Shown: piece after piece, positions 24,145 to 32,160 of the stretch
How the letters are laid out: the number at the start of each line of letters is the position of its first letter
How positions within the stretch are numbered: the first letter of the stretch is position 1
From: Solobacterium sp.
GTDB taxonomy: Bacteria; Bacillota_I; Bacilli_A; Erysipelotrichales; Erysipelotrichaceae
Length of the DNA stretch: 49,148 bases
Reading direction: 5' to 3'
NCBI GenBank assembly: GCA_017941735.1
Contig: JAGAVW010000030.1
Coordinates: forward strand, 1-49,148
Notes under the pieces: generated by a model
What the model was told of the DNA's origin: nothing
Databases searched by the model: none
What the model saw: the letters and a program-made list of their open reading frames with translations, nothing else
Program-made: the position numbers and the translations under genes

Positions 24145-26642
24145 TGGTCTTTCCCTCCTTTCACCGTTAAAGCTTCTTCTTGTTTCACTAGAGGCATCAC
24201 ATCATTTTCTCCATCGTGATAACGACAAATGGAAAGATAATCGCAAAATGTACATGCTCCTTCCACAGGTGCTAAAGAAATATCGCCTTCTTCAAGATGT
24301 TCTTTAAAATATTGATATAGTTCGGTAATGCATTCTTTTACTGCAGGATAAGAATAGAGTTTCTTTGGAGAATAATAAGTTTCAAAGTCAGTATATTCTT
24401 GGCTTGGATCCACAAAGGTCCATCCAGTTAAACGCTGGTTTTTATTTTTTGCTTTTTCATAATCTTCTTTTTCAAAGGTATCTTGTAAAGAGACACCACT
24501 CTTTTTACTTAAAGAGCCCGCAAGTAATTCACTATTAGGTAGTTTAAAGGAATAGTAATAACTACCTGCTGGTATGCCTCCTTCTGCTTCATAAACAATT
24601 AAGTAGGTCAATAATTGAAGTTGTATCCCTGCTTTAACTTTTGTCTCACTTAAAGCATGTGCACTTGATTTATAATCCAAGATACGATAGTACCCATTTA
24701 CTTCATCAATGCGGTCAATGATGCCATGTAAAGAAATCCCTTCAAATTGATCCGTATCAAAAGGATATTCGGTATGTACAGGTTTAAATAAATTATTCGC
24801 ATCGACTTCTTTGAGGTGTTGTACGTTTTGAAGTAAAGTATTTTGAAGGCGCTGTTTGGTTAATTGAAGTTGTGCCATATCTTTTGGGTAAGTTGCTTCG
24901 AGTTCTTCAAAAGATGGATTTAATAAATCTTCAATAGTCTTATTGATTTGACTTGTATTATTTTTGATTACTTCTTCTAAGACAGAATGACTTAATGAAC
25001 CAATGGTACGGGCATCATTTGCGTTAAGTAATGCAGGACGTACCTTTAAACCAGATTGTAAGAAATAAGAATAAGGACAATTAAAGTACCGCTCAATTCT
25101 TGAAATCGAACCATGAATTTTCCCATCCTTATGTAAGAAGAGTTGTTTTGAAGTAGACTTAGACAATTGGTGTTGTCGTTTGACTGGTTCGTTTGGTTTT
25201 ATTAATGGCCAAGGGGTTGGACTATAAGCAGATTCTAAAAGATAGGAAGGTTGAATCTCACGCCCTTGGTAGTCATTGGTAGCACGTGAATACACTAAGT
25301 TTTCACAACTCGATGGAATCCAATCCAATAATTCCATATAGAGTTTATGTCGTTCTTGATAGGTTGGATATGATTTGATTTTTTGAATATAAGCTTCATC
25401 AAATAGACCACTACGTTTCGGAATGCCAGGATAATTTCGACCACTACAACCTACAACATAAGAGGTGTGTTGTGGAAAAGTAGGATGTGATAAATCTGTC
25501 ACAACACAGAAGTCCGTTAACATAGTGGATTCTTCTACTGTGCTATTCGAGATGAACTCAAGCACAAGCGCTCCATCTGCTTCATTTTGTATATAAGGAA
25601 TGGTTTGGTTTAAAATATGACGAATGGAAAGAAGGGCTTGGGTTTCATTTTCATTTATGAGGGGACTTTTTTGTAAGATTTGATAAGCCAATTGAAATAA
25701 CTTGGATATATTATCTTCTTCATAAAGTGTATGGGCTTCTTGGGTAAGAGGGTGATCTTCTTTGAAGAAGGAATCCATATCAAGAAGGTGTTGATCATAA
25801 TGTTGAATCTCTTCATTGGATAAGGAGATTGAGAAGGCATCTATTTTAAGGGCATCGATAAAGGAATCGACATCCTTTTGCATGCCAAAGCGAACTAGTT
25901 TCGTAAACTTCGATGGGGAAGAAGTGTAGACGGGATTGGAATAGGATGCGAAAGGGATATTGTAACGATGGAAGACTTGTTTTAGAAGGGGATATTGTTC
26001 GCTGTAATTCGTTAATATGATATTGGCTGGTTGTTTGTGGTTACAGATGTCTTGGGCAATGGCTTCTAATTCTTGACGCAAGCTCAAGGCATAATGATAA
26101 CGAATAGATTTTGGGGTTTGGGTCCATTTTATCTCTTTTACATTTGGATTATTTTGAAGGAGTTCCATTAAGAAATGATGATAAAAGGGTTCAGCTTCAA
26201 AAAGAGGATAAATTGTTAAATCTTCATACTGCATTGCCTTTTTGAGAGCATCTTCTTTTTCTTTTAGGATTTCTTTTTCGATAAGTGGTAAATCATAAGC
26301 AACACGTAAGATTTCACGTAACTCTTTTTCTAGACTTGTATTTGCGGGTAAATCTTCAATTGGGATTTGATAGAGAATACAGGATCTAGTAAAAGCTAAG
26401 ATTTCTTGAAGAAAAGAGGCATATTGAAACATTTCCCGGTAAATAGGGAAATTTTCTTGGTTTTGAATTAATTGATGAGAAAGGTCTAATAAGAGTTGGT
26501 TGGTTGGCTCTGATTGTGCCTTTTTTAAGAGTTGCGAAATGGTTAAAAACTGGATTTGTGTAAATCCAGAAGTACCACTTTCTTGTGCAATTTGATGCGC
26601 AATGCGCGCTTTATCTTGTGCTTGAGCAAGAATGTATTTCAT
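24141..26642 (-). CDS. addB: ATP-dependent nuclease subunit B (AddB/RexB)
   Basis: 833 aa. Partner of AddA. The N-terminal helicase-like part is degenerate and has no Walker A motif, as in RexB. The C-terminal PD-(D/E)XK nuclease has GIIDRIDEVNGYYRILDYKSSAH. All four cysteines expected for the Fe-S clasp are present: one in RIERYFNCPYSY and three in ACTFCDYLSICRY. The protein is short for the family (1090-1170 aa), with the loss in the helicase-like part. An ATG 18 bases upstream lies ahead of the -10 box; the ATG at 26642 follows an extended -10 box with about a two-base leader and no Shine-Dalgarno. Confidence 0.88.
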   Translation of the reverse strand: MKYILAQAQDKARIAHQIAQESGTSGFTQIQFLTISQLLKKAQSEPTNQLLLDLSHQLIQNQENFPIYREMFQYASFLQEILAFTRSCILYQIPIEDLPANTSLEKELREILRVAYDLPLIEKEILKEKEDALKKAMQYEDLTIYPLFEAEPFYHHFLMELLQNNPNVKEIKWTQTPKSIRYHYALSLRQELEAIAQDICNHKQPANIILTNYSEQYPLLKQVFHRYNIPFASYSNPVYTSSPSKFTKLVRFGMQKDVDSFIDALKIDAFSISLSNEEIQHYDQHLLDMDSFFKEDHPLTQEAHTLYEEDNISKLFQLAYQILQKSPLINENETQALLSIRHILNQTIPYIQNEADGALVLEFISNSTVEESTMLTDFCVVTDLSHPTFPQHTSYVVGCSGRNYPGIPKRSGLFDEAYIQKIKSYPTYQERHKLYMELLDWIPSSCENLVYSRATNDYQGREIQPSYLLESAYSPTPWPLIKPNEPVKRQHQLSKSTSKQLFLHKDGKIHGSISRIERYFNCPYSYFLQSGLKVRPALLNANDARTIGSLSHSVLEEVIKNNTSQINKTIEDLLNPSFEELEATYPKDMAQLQLTKQRLQNTLLQNVQHLKEVDANNLFKPVHTEYPFDTDQFEGISLHGIIDRIDEVNGYYRILDYKSSAHALSETKVKAGIQLQLLTYLIVYEAEGGIPAGSYYYSFKLPNSELLAGSLSKKSGVSLQDTFEKEDYEKAKNKNQRLTGWTFVDPSQEYTDFETYYSPKKLYSYPAVKECITELYQYFKEHLEEGDISLAPVEGACTFCDYLSICRYHDGENDVMPLVKQEEALTVKGGKDQ

Positions 26643-26650
26643 GTATACAA

Positions 26651-26659
26651 ATTGTAGCA
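26651..26659 (-). promoter_or_regulatory. extended -10 promoter of addBA, near-leaderless
   Basis: TGCTACAAT on the minus strand (TG-N-TACAAT), eight bases before the ATG at 26642. Predicted leader of about two bases; no recognisable -35 box. Confidence 0.5.
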
Positions 26660-26783
26660 TAAGCCTATTCTCTTTGAGGGAAAGAAAGTAGACAAACGAA
26701 GAAAAAGGTATGGAGGAGTTAAAAACCCATTATGGTATGATTAGGATAGAGCTAATGTATTTATGGAAAGAAGGTGAAACAAT

Positions 26784-28343
26784 ATGAAATCGATGGTTTT
26801 ACCACAACACATACGCGTTGCCTTAAGCATTGCTGCAAGAATTACAAAAGGAGAATGGACGGAGTTACAAAAACTCCCTAGCGCGAAAAGTTTAGCAGTT
26901 GAATACGAAACAACGGCAGAAACTGTGCGCAAAGCTTTTCGTGTGCTTTCAGGCGTCAACATTATTAGCCTACAAGGAGGAAGTAACTGCACTGTCCTTT
27001 CGGAATCAAAGGCAAGAGAATACTTAAAAGCAATTGAACTACGTCGTGAACAAAAAGATCTACGTAATAAGTTCCAATCCTTATTTAACGAATACGAATC
27101 CATTGGTCGACAAATGGAAGAAATAGGAAACCAATTGTTAGAAGCCTATATTAATCCTTTGCCTTCAGAAGATATCTTACCTACCTTTGAAGTCGAGGTT
27201 GCTGAATTCTCCAACAAAATTGGTAAGAGTATTAATGAGTTACGTTTTTGGCAGGAAACAGGCGTTACCGTAGCGGCTGTTAAGCGGGGACAATATACAG
27301 AAGTTTCCCCTGGCCCTTATATTCGTTTACGTGCCAATGACATCATTGTTTGTGTGGGAACACCGGATGCGAGAAATGATGTCGAGAATTATTTGAACGG
27401 AAACCAAGATATGCAATGGCGGTCTCCAGCTCGTGATAATATCGGGGTACGAGTTACTGAAAAACAATTACGCATCGTGGCCGAAGCGCTACATAGTGAG
27501 AAGAAGGACATCCGAAATATCACGATGATGTCGAAAGGTATGACAAACCATTCCTTTATGTTTACATGTAAAGGCAAGAAGTATATCTTACATATTCCTG
27601 GAGAGGGTACGGAAAACCTCATAAATCGTAAACAAGAAGAGGAAGTATACCTCAAGATTAAAAATAAAGGCTTATGTGATGACCTCATTTATATGTCTAG
27701 TAACAATGGGATTAAGATTGCGCCCTTCTTAGAAGATGTGCGTAATTGTGATCCCTATAGTAAGACCGATATCACAAAAAGTATGGCCTTATTAAGAAAA
27801 CTTCATGAATTGAATATCCAAGTAGGACATGAGTTTAACTTATTTGAGCGGATTGAATTCTATGAAAAATTATGGGGGGATAAGCCATCTATTTGGGGAG
27901 ATTATGAAGAAACGAAAGAATGCGTCTTTAAGTTAAGGGAATATGTGGAAGCACATCGTGATGCGTATTGTTTAGCGCATATTGATGCGGTGCCAGATAA
28001 CTTCTTATTCTATAAGCGCAATGACATAGAACAATTACAATTAACCGACTGGGAATATGCGGGGATGCAGGACCCACATGTGGATATTGCGATGTTCTGT
28101 ATTTACAGTATGTATAAACGTAATGAAATCGATCAGCTAATTGACCTTTATTTTGAAGGGAATTGTAGTAGGGAAACACGGATTAAGATTTACTGTTATA
28201 TTGCGATTTGTGGATTACTTTGGAGTAACTGGTGTGAATACAAGTACCATTTAGGTGTCGATTATAGTGAATACGCACGCAGACAATATTTATATGCGAA
28301 GGATTACTATCTTTTAGCTACGAAAGAGATGCAGGAATTGTAA
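26784..28343 (+). CDS. BusR-like GntR/RCK_C regulator fused to a choline-kinase-like domain
   Basis: 519 aa in one frame. Residues 1-75: GntR-type winged helix (LPSAKSLAVEYETTAETVRKAFRVLSG). Residues 76-120: coiled coil. Residues about 133-206: RCK_C (TrkA_C) domain (FSNKIGKSINELRFWQETGVTVAAV ... RANDIIVCVGTPDARNDV). That order equals BusR, the c-di-AMP-sensing repressor of betaine uptake. Residues 220-519 add an APH/LicA choline-ethanolamine kinase fold: a Gly-containing MMSKGMTNHSF loop, K266 in KKYILHIPG as candidate ATP-binding Lys, Brenner motif HIDAVPDN (H399, D401, N406) and metal ligand D422 in LTDWEYAG. All kinase catalytic residues look present. AAGAAGGTG precedes the ATG. No adjacent transporter or lic genes. 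The role, linking osmotic second messenger and choline or a similar alcohol, is inference. Confidence 0.85.
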   Translation: MKSMVLPQHIRVALSIAARITKGEWTELQKLPSAKSLAVEYETTAETVRKAFRVLSGVNIISLQGGSNCTVLSESKAREYLKAIELRREQKDLRNKFQSLFNEYESIGRQMEEIGNQLLEAYINPLPSEDILPTFEVEVAEFSNKIGKSINELRFWQETGVTVAAVKRGQYTEVSPGPYIRLRANDIIVCVGTPDARNDVENYLNGNQDMQWRSPARDNIGVRVTEKQLRIVAEALHSEKKDIRNITMMSKGMTNHSFMFTCKGKKYILHIPGEGTENLINRKQEEEVYLKIKNKGLCDDLIYMSSNNGIKIAPFLEDVRNCDPYSKTDITKSMALLRKLHELNIQVGHEFNLFERIEFYEKLWGDKPSIWGDYEETKECVFKLREYVEAHRDAYCLAHIDAVPDNFLFYKRNDIEQLQLTDWEYAGMQDPHVDIAMFCIYSMYKRNEIDQLIDLYFEGNCSRETRIKIYCYIAICGLLWSNWCEYKYHLGVDYSEYARRQYLYAKDYYLLATKEMQEL

Positions 28344-28372
28344 ACTTGATATACGGGATTGTCGAACAAGAA

Positions 28373-28442
28373 AACAATTGTTATTGGAAAAAAATGTGAA
28401 TCTGCATATAATTAGGTTACATACAGGATGATAGGTATCATC
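28373..28442 (+). promoter_or_regulatory. promoter with flanking dyads before 28453
   Basis: TTGGAA (28384-28389), 17 bases, TATAAT (28407-28412). The palindrome AACAATTGTT (28373-28382) touches the -35 box, TTGT-CGA-ACAA lies at 28359-28369, and the dyad GATGATA-GG-TATCATC (28427-28442) lies just before the GGAGGG ribosome site. The dyads are possible operators. Confidence 0.6.
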
Positions 28443-28452
28443 GGAGGGCATC

Positions 28453-29289
28453 ATGGCTATTATAGCGATTCTTGACCTACAGCTCGATGACCGACACGAT
28501 GGAAACGATTGTGTGTTCAACGGTTACCTCGAGGACTACCTTAGCCTATATGAGAAGGACCTGGATCCAATCTTAAAACAGGCGTTTTCTACAATCGAAA
28601 GCAAACATCCAGATGTTAAAGTTTGCTTCGGACTAAAGAGCGAAATCAGCAAAGATGCCATAAGTAACCAAATCATTCGGTACAAAGACGTCTTCAAATT
28701 AGAAGGAAAACCGTTAGTGTATCCTTATCTTCTCTATGGAGAAAAAGAAGGAGAGGAACGTGCTTTGTTAGTGCTTCCTTATACGGAAGCAGGACCCCTC
28801 TACGCAAAGGGTTATTACTACTGCATGACGGAACCTGGCAGTGCATTCATTGATTGTAAGAATGAAATTGTTGCGATGTCGAGCAATCAACCAGAAAAGA
28901 TTGCGGAAACCTTTGAGCGTTTATTTACTGAAAAAGCGGGCGCCATTCAACGTGCACTGGATGGGGAAGTTTACAAGAACTATGACGAGTTAAAAGAAAA
29001 GGCACTTGCAGCTTCGGAAGTACAAAAAGAAGAAGCAAAAAATCTTTTACCTGACTTAGAAGATCGCAATAACGTTATCAATCAATATATTGTGAATTGG
29101 TTCTTGTTGAAGAAGATTCTTTATGTCCAATACATGGTCAATAAAGATATCTTAAACAATGTGCATGAAGGGAATATCAAAAAGCAACGCAATCAAGCAA
29201 AGCTCAATGCTGATGAAGTATCCTTCTTAAGCTACAGTGAAATGTGGCGCATGAAAAAAGAAGAAGAAAGCGAAGTTTCTAACGCATAA
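28453..29289 (+). CDS. protein of unknown function
   Basis: 278 aa, soluble, family not recognised. The N-terminal two thirds are mixed alpha/beta (ILDLQLDDRHDGNDCVFNGYLEDYLSLYEKDLDP; ALLVLPYTEAGPLYAKGYYYCM), the last third is helical and charged (NNVINQYIVNWFLLKKILYVQYMVNKDIL). No signal peptide, no membrane helix, no nuclease or nucleotide motif seen. GGAGGG lies six bases before the ATG. It has its own strong promoter with several dyads and ends in a good terminator; it is 109 bases after the BusR-like fusion and could be one of its targets. Confidence 0.75.
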   Translation: MAIIAILDLQLDDRHDGNDCVFNGYLEDYLSLYEKDLDPILKQAFSTIESKHPDVKVCFGLKSEISKDAISNQIIRYKDVFKLEGKPLVYPYLLYGEKEGEERALLVLPYTEAGPLYAKGYYYCMTEPGSAFIDCKNEIVAMSSNQPEKIAETFERLFTEKAGAIQRALDGEVYKNYDELKEKALAASEVQKEEAKNLLPDLEDRNNVINQYIVNWFLLKKILYVQYMVNKDILNNVHEGNIKKQRNQAKLNADEVSFLSYSEMWRMKKEEESEVSNA

Positions 29290-29315
29290 CAAACAACAAA
29301 AAAGGAAGTAAAGAG

Positions 29316-29342
29316 GGCCCCAAATTTTGGGGTCTTTCTTTT
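29316..29342 (+). terminator. intrinsic terminator after 29289
   Basis: GGCCCCAA (29316-29323), loop ATT, TTGGGGTC (29327-29334) with one G-U pair, followed by TTTCTTTT. Confidence 0.8.
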
Positions 29343-29352
29343 GGAGATAGAC

Positions 29353-29388
29353 AGAAGAAAAGATGTCAGTTTGGACATCTTTTCTTCT
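29353..29388. terminator. 15-bp perfect hairpin between convergent genes
   Basis: AGAAGAAAAGATGTC (29353-29367), loop AGTTTG, GACATCTTTTCTTCT (29374-29388). It lies 20 bases beyond the stop of the minus-strand oxidoreductase and probably ends its transcript, although no T-tract follows outside the stem. Confidence 0.6.
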
Positions 29389-29408
29389 ACGGTATACGAA
29401 GGAGAAGA

Positions 29409-31346
29409 TTATAATTTGAGAGCGACGCGATAAGCAGTATGGATGGCATCAAAAATCTTACCTGCTTTAATAGCATCTCCGACAAGATAAGCTTCTTTAC
29501 CATCTTCAATGAGCTCGTTGTATAATGCATCATCTGCCTTAAGGCCTAGAGCTAAGATGACAGTATCTGCCTTGAGTTCTTCTTTTCCATTTGGCCCATA
29601 GACGACAACCCCTTTGTCTTTAATTTCTTCTAGACGTGTATTGGTCATAATCTTCATGTTGGTTTTTGCAATACGCTCGCTATAAGCTAAGAAGTCAGTT
29701 GTAGCAACGCCATTCATTATCGTTGGTAACATTTCTACAAGCGTGACTTTGTGTCCTTGTTCTGCAAGGTCTAGCGCGGTTTCAGAACCAACTAAACCAC
29801 CACCAACAACGACGACATTCTTGCCAACTTTTTTGAGATTATCAATTGCGGTAATTGCGTCCATAGCAATCTTTTTATCTTTTCCTGGAATGTTTGGAAG
29901 AATAGGTTTAGAGCCGGTTGCGCATACAACAGCATCATATTTCTTTAAGTCCTTCGCTGTTGCGCGTTTATGTTCGACCTTAATCCCAAGCTTTTTAATT
30001 TGTGTTTCTTGGTATGCTTGGAATGGACGAATATCCGCTTTGAATTCTGGTGCTGCTGCTTCATTGAGTAAGCCACCAAATTCTTTCTTTTCTTCAAAGA
30101 GCGTTACTTGGTGTCCACGTAAAGCAGCGACGCGTGCAGCTTCCATGCCTGCTGTACCACCACCGACAACCGCAATGTTGCGTTTGACTTCAGCCGGTTT
30201 GATTTTGAGTTCACCTTCACGAGAAATTTGTGGGTTAACGGTACAGGTGACTGCTTTGTATTGGAAGAAGGTGCGCTCTAAGCAACCTTCATTACAACGG
30301 ATACATGGACGAATATCTTCTGGATGTCCAGCTTGTGCTTTCTTTGGCCATTCTGGGTCAGCCCACAGAGGTCTTCCTAAGCCAACAAAATCGCCTTGTC
30401 CGGTTTTTAAAATCTTTTCTGCATATTCAGGTAGGGTAATGGAACCAGAAGCGATAACGGGAACAGAGACATGTTTACGAACTGCTTCTGCTGCCCATGC
30501 GTTATGACAGACATTGAGTGCCATTGGGGTAACTTGATGGATCATGGTATGATGGTCGCCACCAGAAATATGGAACGCGTCAATGCCATCTTTCTCTAAC
30601 ACTTTCGCAAGTTCAATGGTATCTTCAATTGGGAATCCATCTGGTTCATAGTCGGTACCAGAAAGACGAATGGTTACCGCAAAATCTGGTCCAACTTTCT
30701 TACGAACATCTTGGACAATTTCACGATAGATACGCATCCGATTCTCTAGACTTCCGCCATATAAATCGGTACGATGGTTGGTGGTAGGTGAGAAGAAATT
30801 AGTTAAGAGATATCCATGCGCCCCATGAATTTCTACAATTTCGAAACCTGCCGTTTTTGCACGTAAGGCAGCATCGCCAAATTTACTTACAATTTCTTTG
30901 ATTTCAGGAATCGTCAATTCTTGTGGTACTGCTTGTACGCCAACACGATCCCATAGCATGGGCCAAGGAATTGCGCTTGGGCCAACAATAGGCTGGGTAC
31001 CTAAGAATTTTTGACGACCACAGTGTTCAATTTGAATCGCAGGTACAGCACCATTTTCTTTGATGACTTCCGCTAGCCAAGCTAATCCTGGAATGTCTTC
31101 GTCAGTATTAATTCCTAAATGACAATGGGCAGATTTTGAACCGATGTCATCCACATAGGCATACTCAACGATAATAGCGCCAGCTCCACCCGCTGCTTGA
31201 TCGGCATAATAGCGAATGGCACGTTCGGAAACGGTACCGTCCATGTTGTTCATGCCGGAAGATTGGGGTGCCTTAAGAATACGATTCTTCAGCGTAACAT
31301 TATGAATTTTTGCTGGAGAGAAGAGAGTTGGAAACTTTTGTGTCAT
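29409..31346 (-). CDS. NADH:flavin oxidoreductase / enoate reductase with 4Fe-4S and FAD domain
   Basis: 645 aa, the architecture of 2,4-dienoyl-CoA reductase, 2-enoate reductase and BaiCD/BaiH. Residues 1-340 form the old-yellow-enzyme FMN barrel (LKAPQSSGMNN, IEIHGAHGYLLTNFFSPTTNHRTDLYGG). The 4Fe-4S ligands are in CIRCNEGCLERTFF...CTVNP (C-X2-C-X3-C-X11-C). An FAD/NAD(P) domain follows (VVGGGTAGMEAARVAALRGHQVTLFE and VVVGGGLVGSETALDLAEQGH). It reduces activated C=C bonds in the cytosol of anaerobes; substrate unknown, and bile-acid genes are not around it. An ATG nine bases upstream touches the AAGGAGG; the chosen ATG at 31346 has proper spacing. Divergent from a Crp/Fnr regulator. Confidence 0.88.
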   Translation of the reverse strand: MTQKFPTLFSPAKIHNVTLKNRILKAPQSSGMNNMDGTVSERAIRYYADQAAGGAGAIIVEYAYVDDIGSKSAHCHLGINTDEDIPGLAWLAEVIKENGAVPAIQIEHCGRQKFLGTQPIVGPSAIPWPMLWDRVGVQAVPQELTIPEIKEIVSKFGDAALRAKTAGFEIVEIHGAHGYLLTNFFSPTTNHRTDLYGGSLENRMRIYREIVQDVRKKVGPDFAVTIRLSGTDYEPDGFPIEDTIELAKVLEKDGIDAFHISGGDHHTMIHQVTPMALNVCHNAWAAEAVRKHVSVPVIASGSITLPEYAEKILKTGQGDFVGLGRPLWADPEWPKKAQAGHPEDIRPCIRCNEGCLERTFFQYKAVTCTVNPQISREGELKIKPAEVKRNIAVVGGGTAGMEAARVAALRGHQVTLFEEKKEFGGLLNEAAAPEFKADIRPFQAYQETQIKKLGIKVEHKRATAKDLKKYDAVVCATGSKPILPNIPGKDKKIAMDAITAIDNLKKVGKNVVVVGGGLVGSETALDLAEQGHKVTLVEMLPTIMNGVATTDFLAYSERIAKTNMKIMTNTRLEEIKDKGVVVYGPNGKEELKADTVILALGLKADDALYNELIEDGKEAYLVGDAIKAGKIFDAIHTAYRVALKL

Positions 31347-31368
31347 ATTCGACATCCTCCTTGACTAA

Positions 31369-31397
31369 AATATAATTATTTGCGAAAAAATGAACAA
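31369..31397 (-). promoter_or_regulatory. promoter of the enoate reductase gene
   Basis: Minus strand TTGTTC (31397-31392), 17 bases, TATATT (31374-31369). It is interleaved with the opposite promoter at 31380-31408, so the two genes compete for one control region. Confidence 0.6.
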
Positions 31398-31409
31398 TAT
31401 CATATGATA
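31380..31409 (+). promoter_or_regulatory. promoter of the Crp/Fnr gene with palindromic operator
   Basis: TTGCGA (31380-31385), 17 bases, TATGAT (31403-31408). The perfect palindrome TATCATATGATA (31398-31409) covers the -10 box and is a candidate autoregulatory site. Confidence 0.6.
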
Positions 31410-31423
31410 CAGAAAAGAAGAAT

Positions 31424-32104
31424 ATGGAAAATAATACAATTAGTTTTATTTTGTCATCGAATTTAAAGCGGTGGAGAGAGAAGATTCTCTTCGCATTTGG
31501 GAGTGGAAAAAGCTATCCAAGTGGCTATGTTTTTAGCAATTCTGGAGAAGTGGGACCCTTTACCTATTATTTATTAGATGGCGTCGTGAAGGTTTATACA
31601 CGCAATCCCAATGGATATAATCGCTTAGTTGGTTATCATCAAAAAGATACGATTTTTGCGTTGGATTGTTGTCGTGGAAGTGAAATTGCGACGGTATCAA
31701 CCGAAGCAGTCACCTCATGCCAAGTTATTAAGATTACCGCAGAAGAATTAAAAGAATTCTGTCAAAAAGAACCAGAATTTTGTTATGAATTTATGTTGTT
31801 TGAACAAGATGTCTTGCGTTTGATGTGCTATAACGCGGAAATTCAAACAAGTGCAACGGTCACATCACGCCTAGCGTCCTTTCTTTTATTATTCATGCAA
31901 AGTGAAGAATATAGACGTTTAGGGCATATCAACTTATCGCAAGATAACATTGCCTCGATTGTGAATGCTTCACGTATCCAAGTTGCGCGCGTCCAAGAAA
32001 AAATGCAAGACGAGGGAATGATTAAGATTGGAAGAAAAAAATTATGGGTTCTGAATCGTGCGCGACTGAAATATTTTAGTGAGAATGCGCATTTAAATAT
32101 ATGA
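31424..32104 (+). CDS. Crp/Fnr-family transcriptional regulator
   Basis: 226 aa. Residues about 20-130 form a cyclic-nucleotide-binding-like beta roll (FSNSGEVGPFTYYLLDGVVKVYTRNPNGYNRLVGYHQKDTIF), residues 150-220 the Crp winged helix (TSRLASFLLLF ... INLSQDNIASIVNASRIQVARVQEKMQDEGMI). No N-terminal Fe-S cysteine cluster as in Fnr, although several Cys (DCC, SC, FC) are scattered in the sensor. Divergent from the enoate reductase, whose promoter overlaps its own, so it probably controls that gene. Effector unknown. Confidence 0.87.
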   Translation: MENNTISFILSSNLKRWREKILFAFGSGKSYPSGYVFSNSGEVGPFTYYLLDGVVKVYTRNPNGYNRLVGYHQKDTIFALDCCRGSEIATVSTEAVTSCQVIKITAEELKEFCQKEPEFCYEFMLFEQDVLRLMCYNAEIQTSATVTSRLASFLLLFMQSEEYRRLGHINLSQDNIASIVNASRIQVARVQEKMQDEGMIKIGRKKLWVLNRARLKYFSENAHLNI

Positions 32105-32123
32105 GATGGAGCCTCCATTGTGT

Positions 32124-32129
32124 TATAAT
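32124..32129 (+). promoter_or_regulatory. extended -10 promoter of the XpaC-like gene
   Basis: TGTTATAAT (TG at 32121-32122, TATAAT 32124-32129), followed by a normal leader with AAGGAG. Confidence 0.5.
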
Positions 32130-32160
32130 TTTTATCGCAATGAACAAGGAGAATAACTAA

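Noticed and set aside
29743..30507. Long plus-strand open frame inside the enoate reductase gene
   Set aside because: It lies antisense to a well-supported enzyme with intact motifs; its translation is Ser/Pro/Thr-rich and without any domain, as expected for a shadow frame.
29409..31346. Bile-acid 7-dehydroxylation (bai) operon
   Set aside because: Only one enoate-reductase-type gene is present; no baiB, baiE, baiF or baiG genes are nearby, and this architecture serves many substrates.
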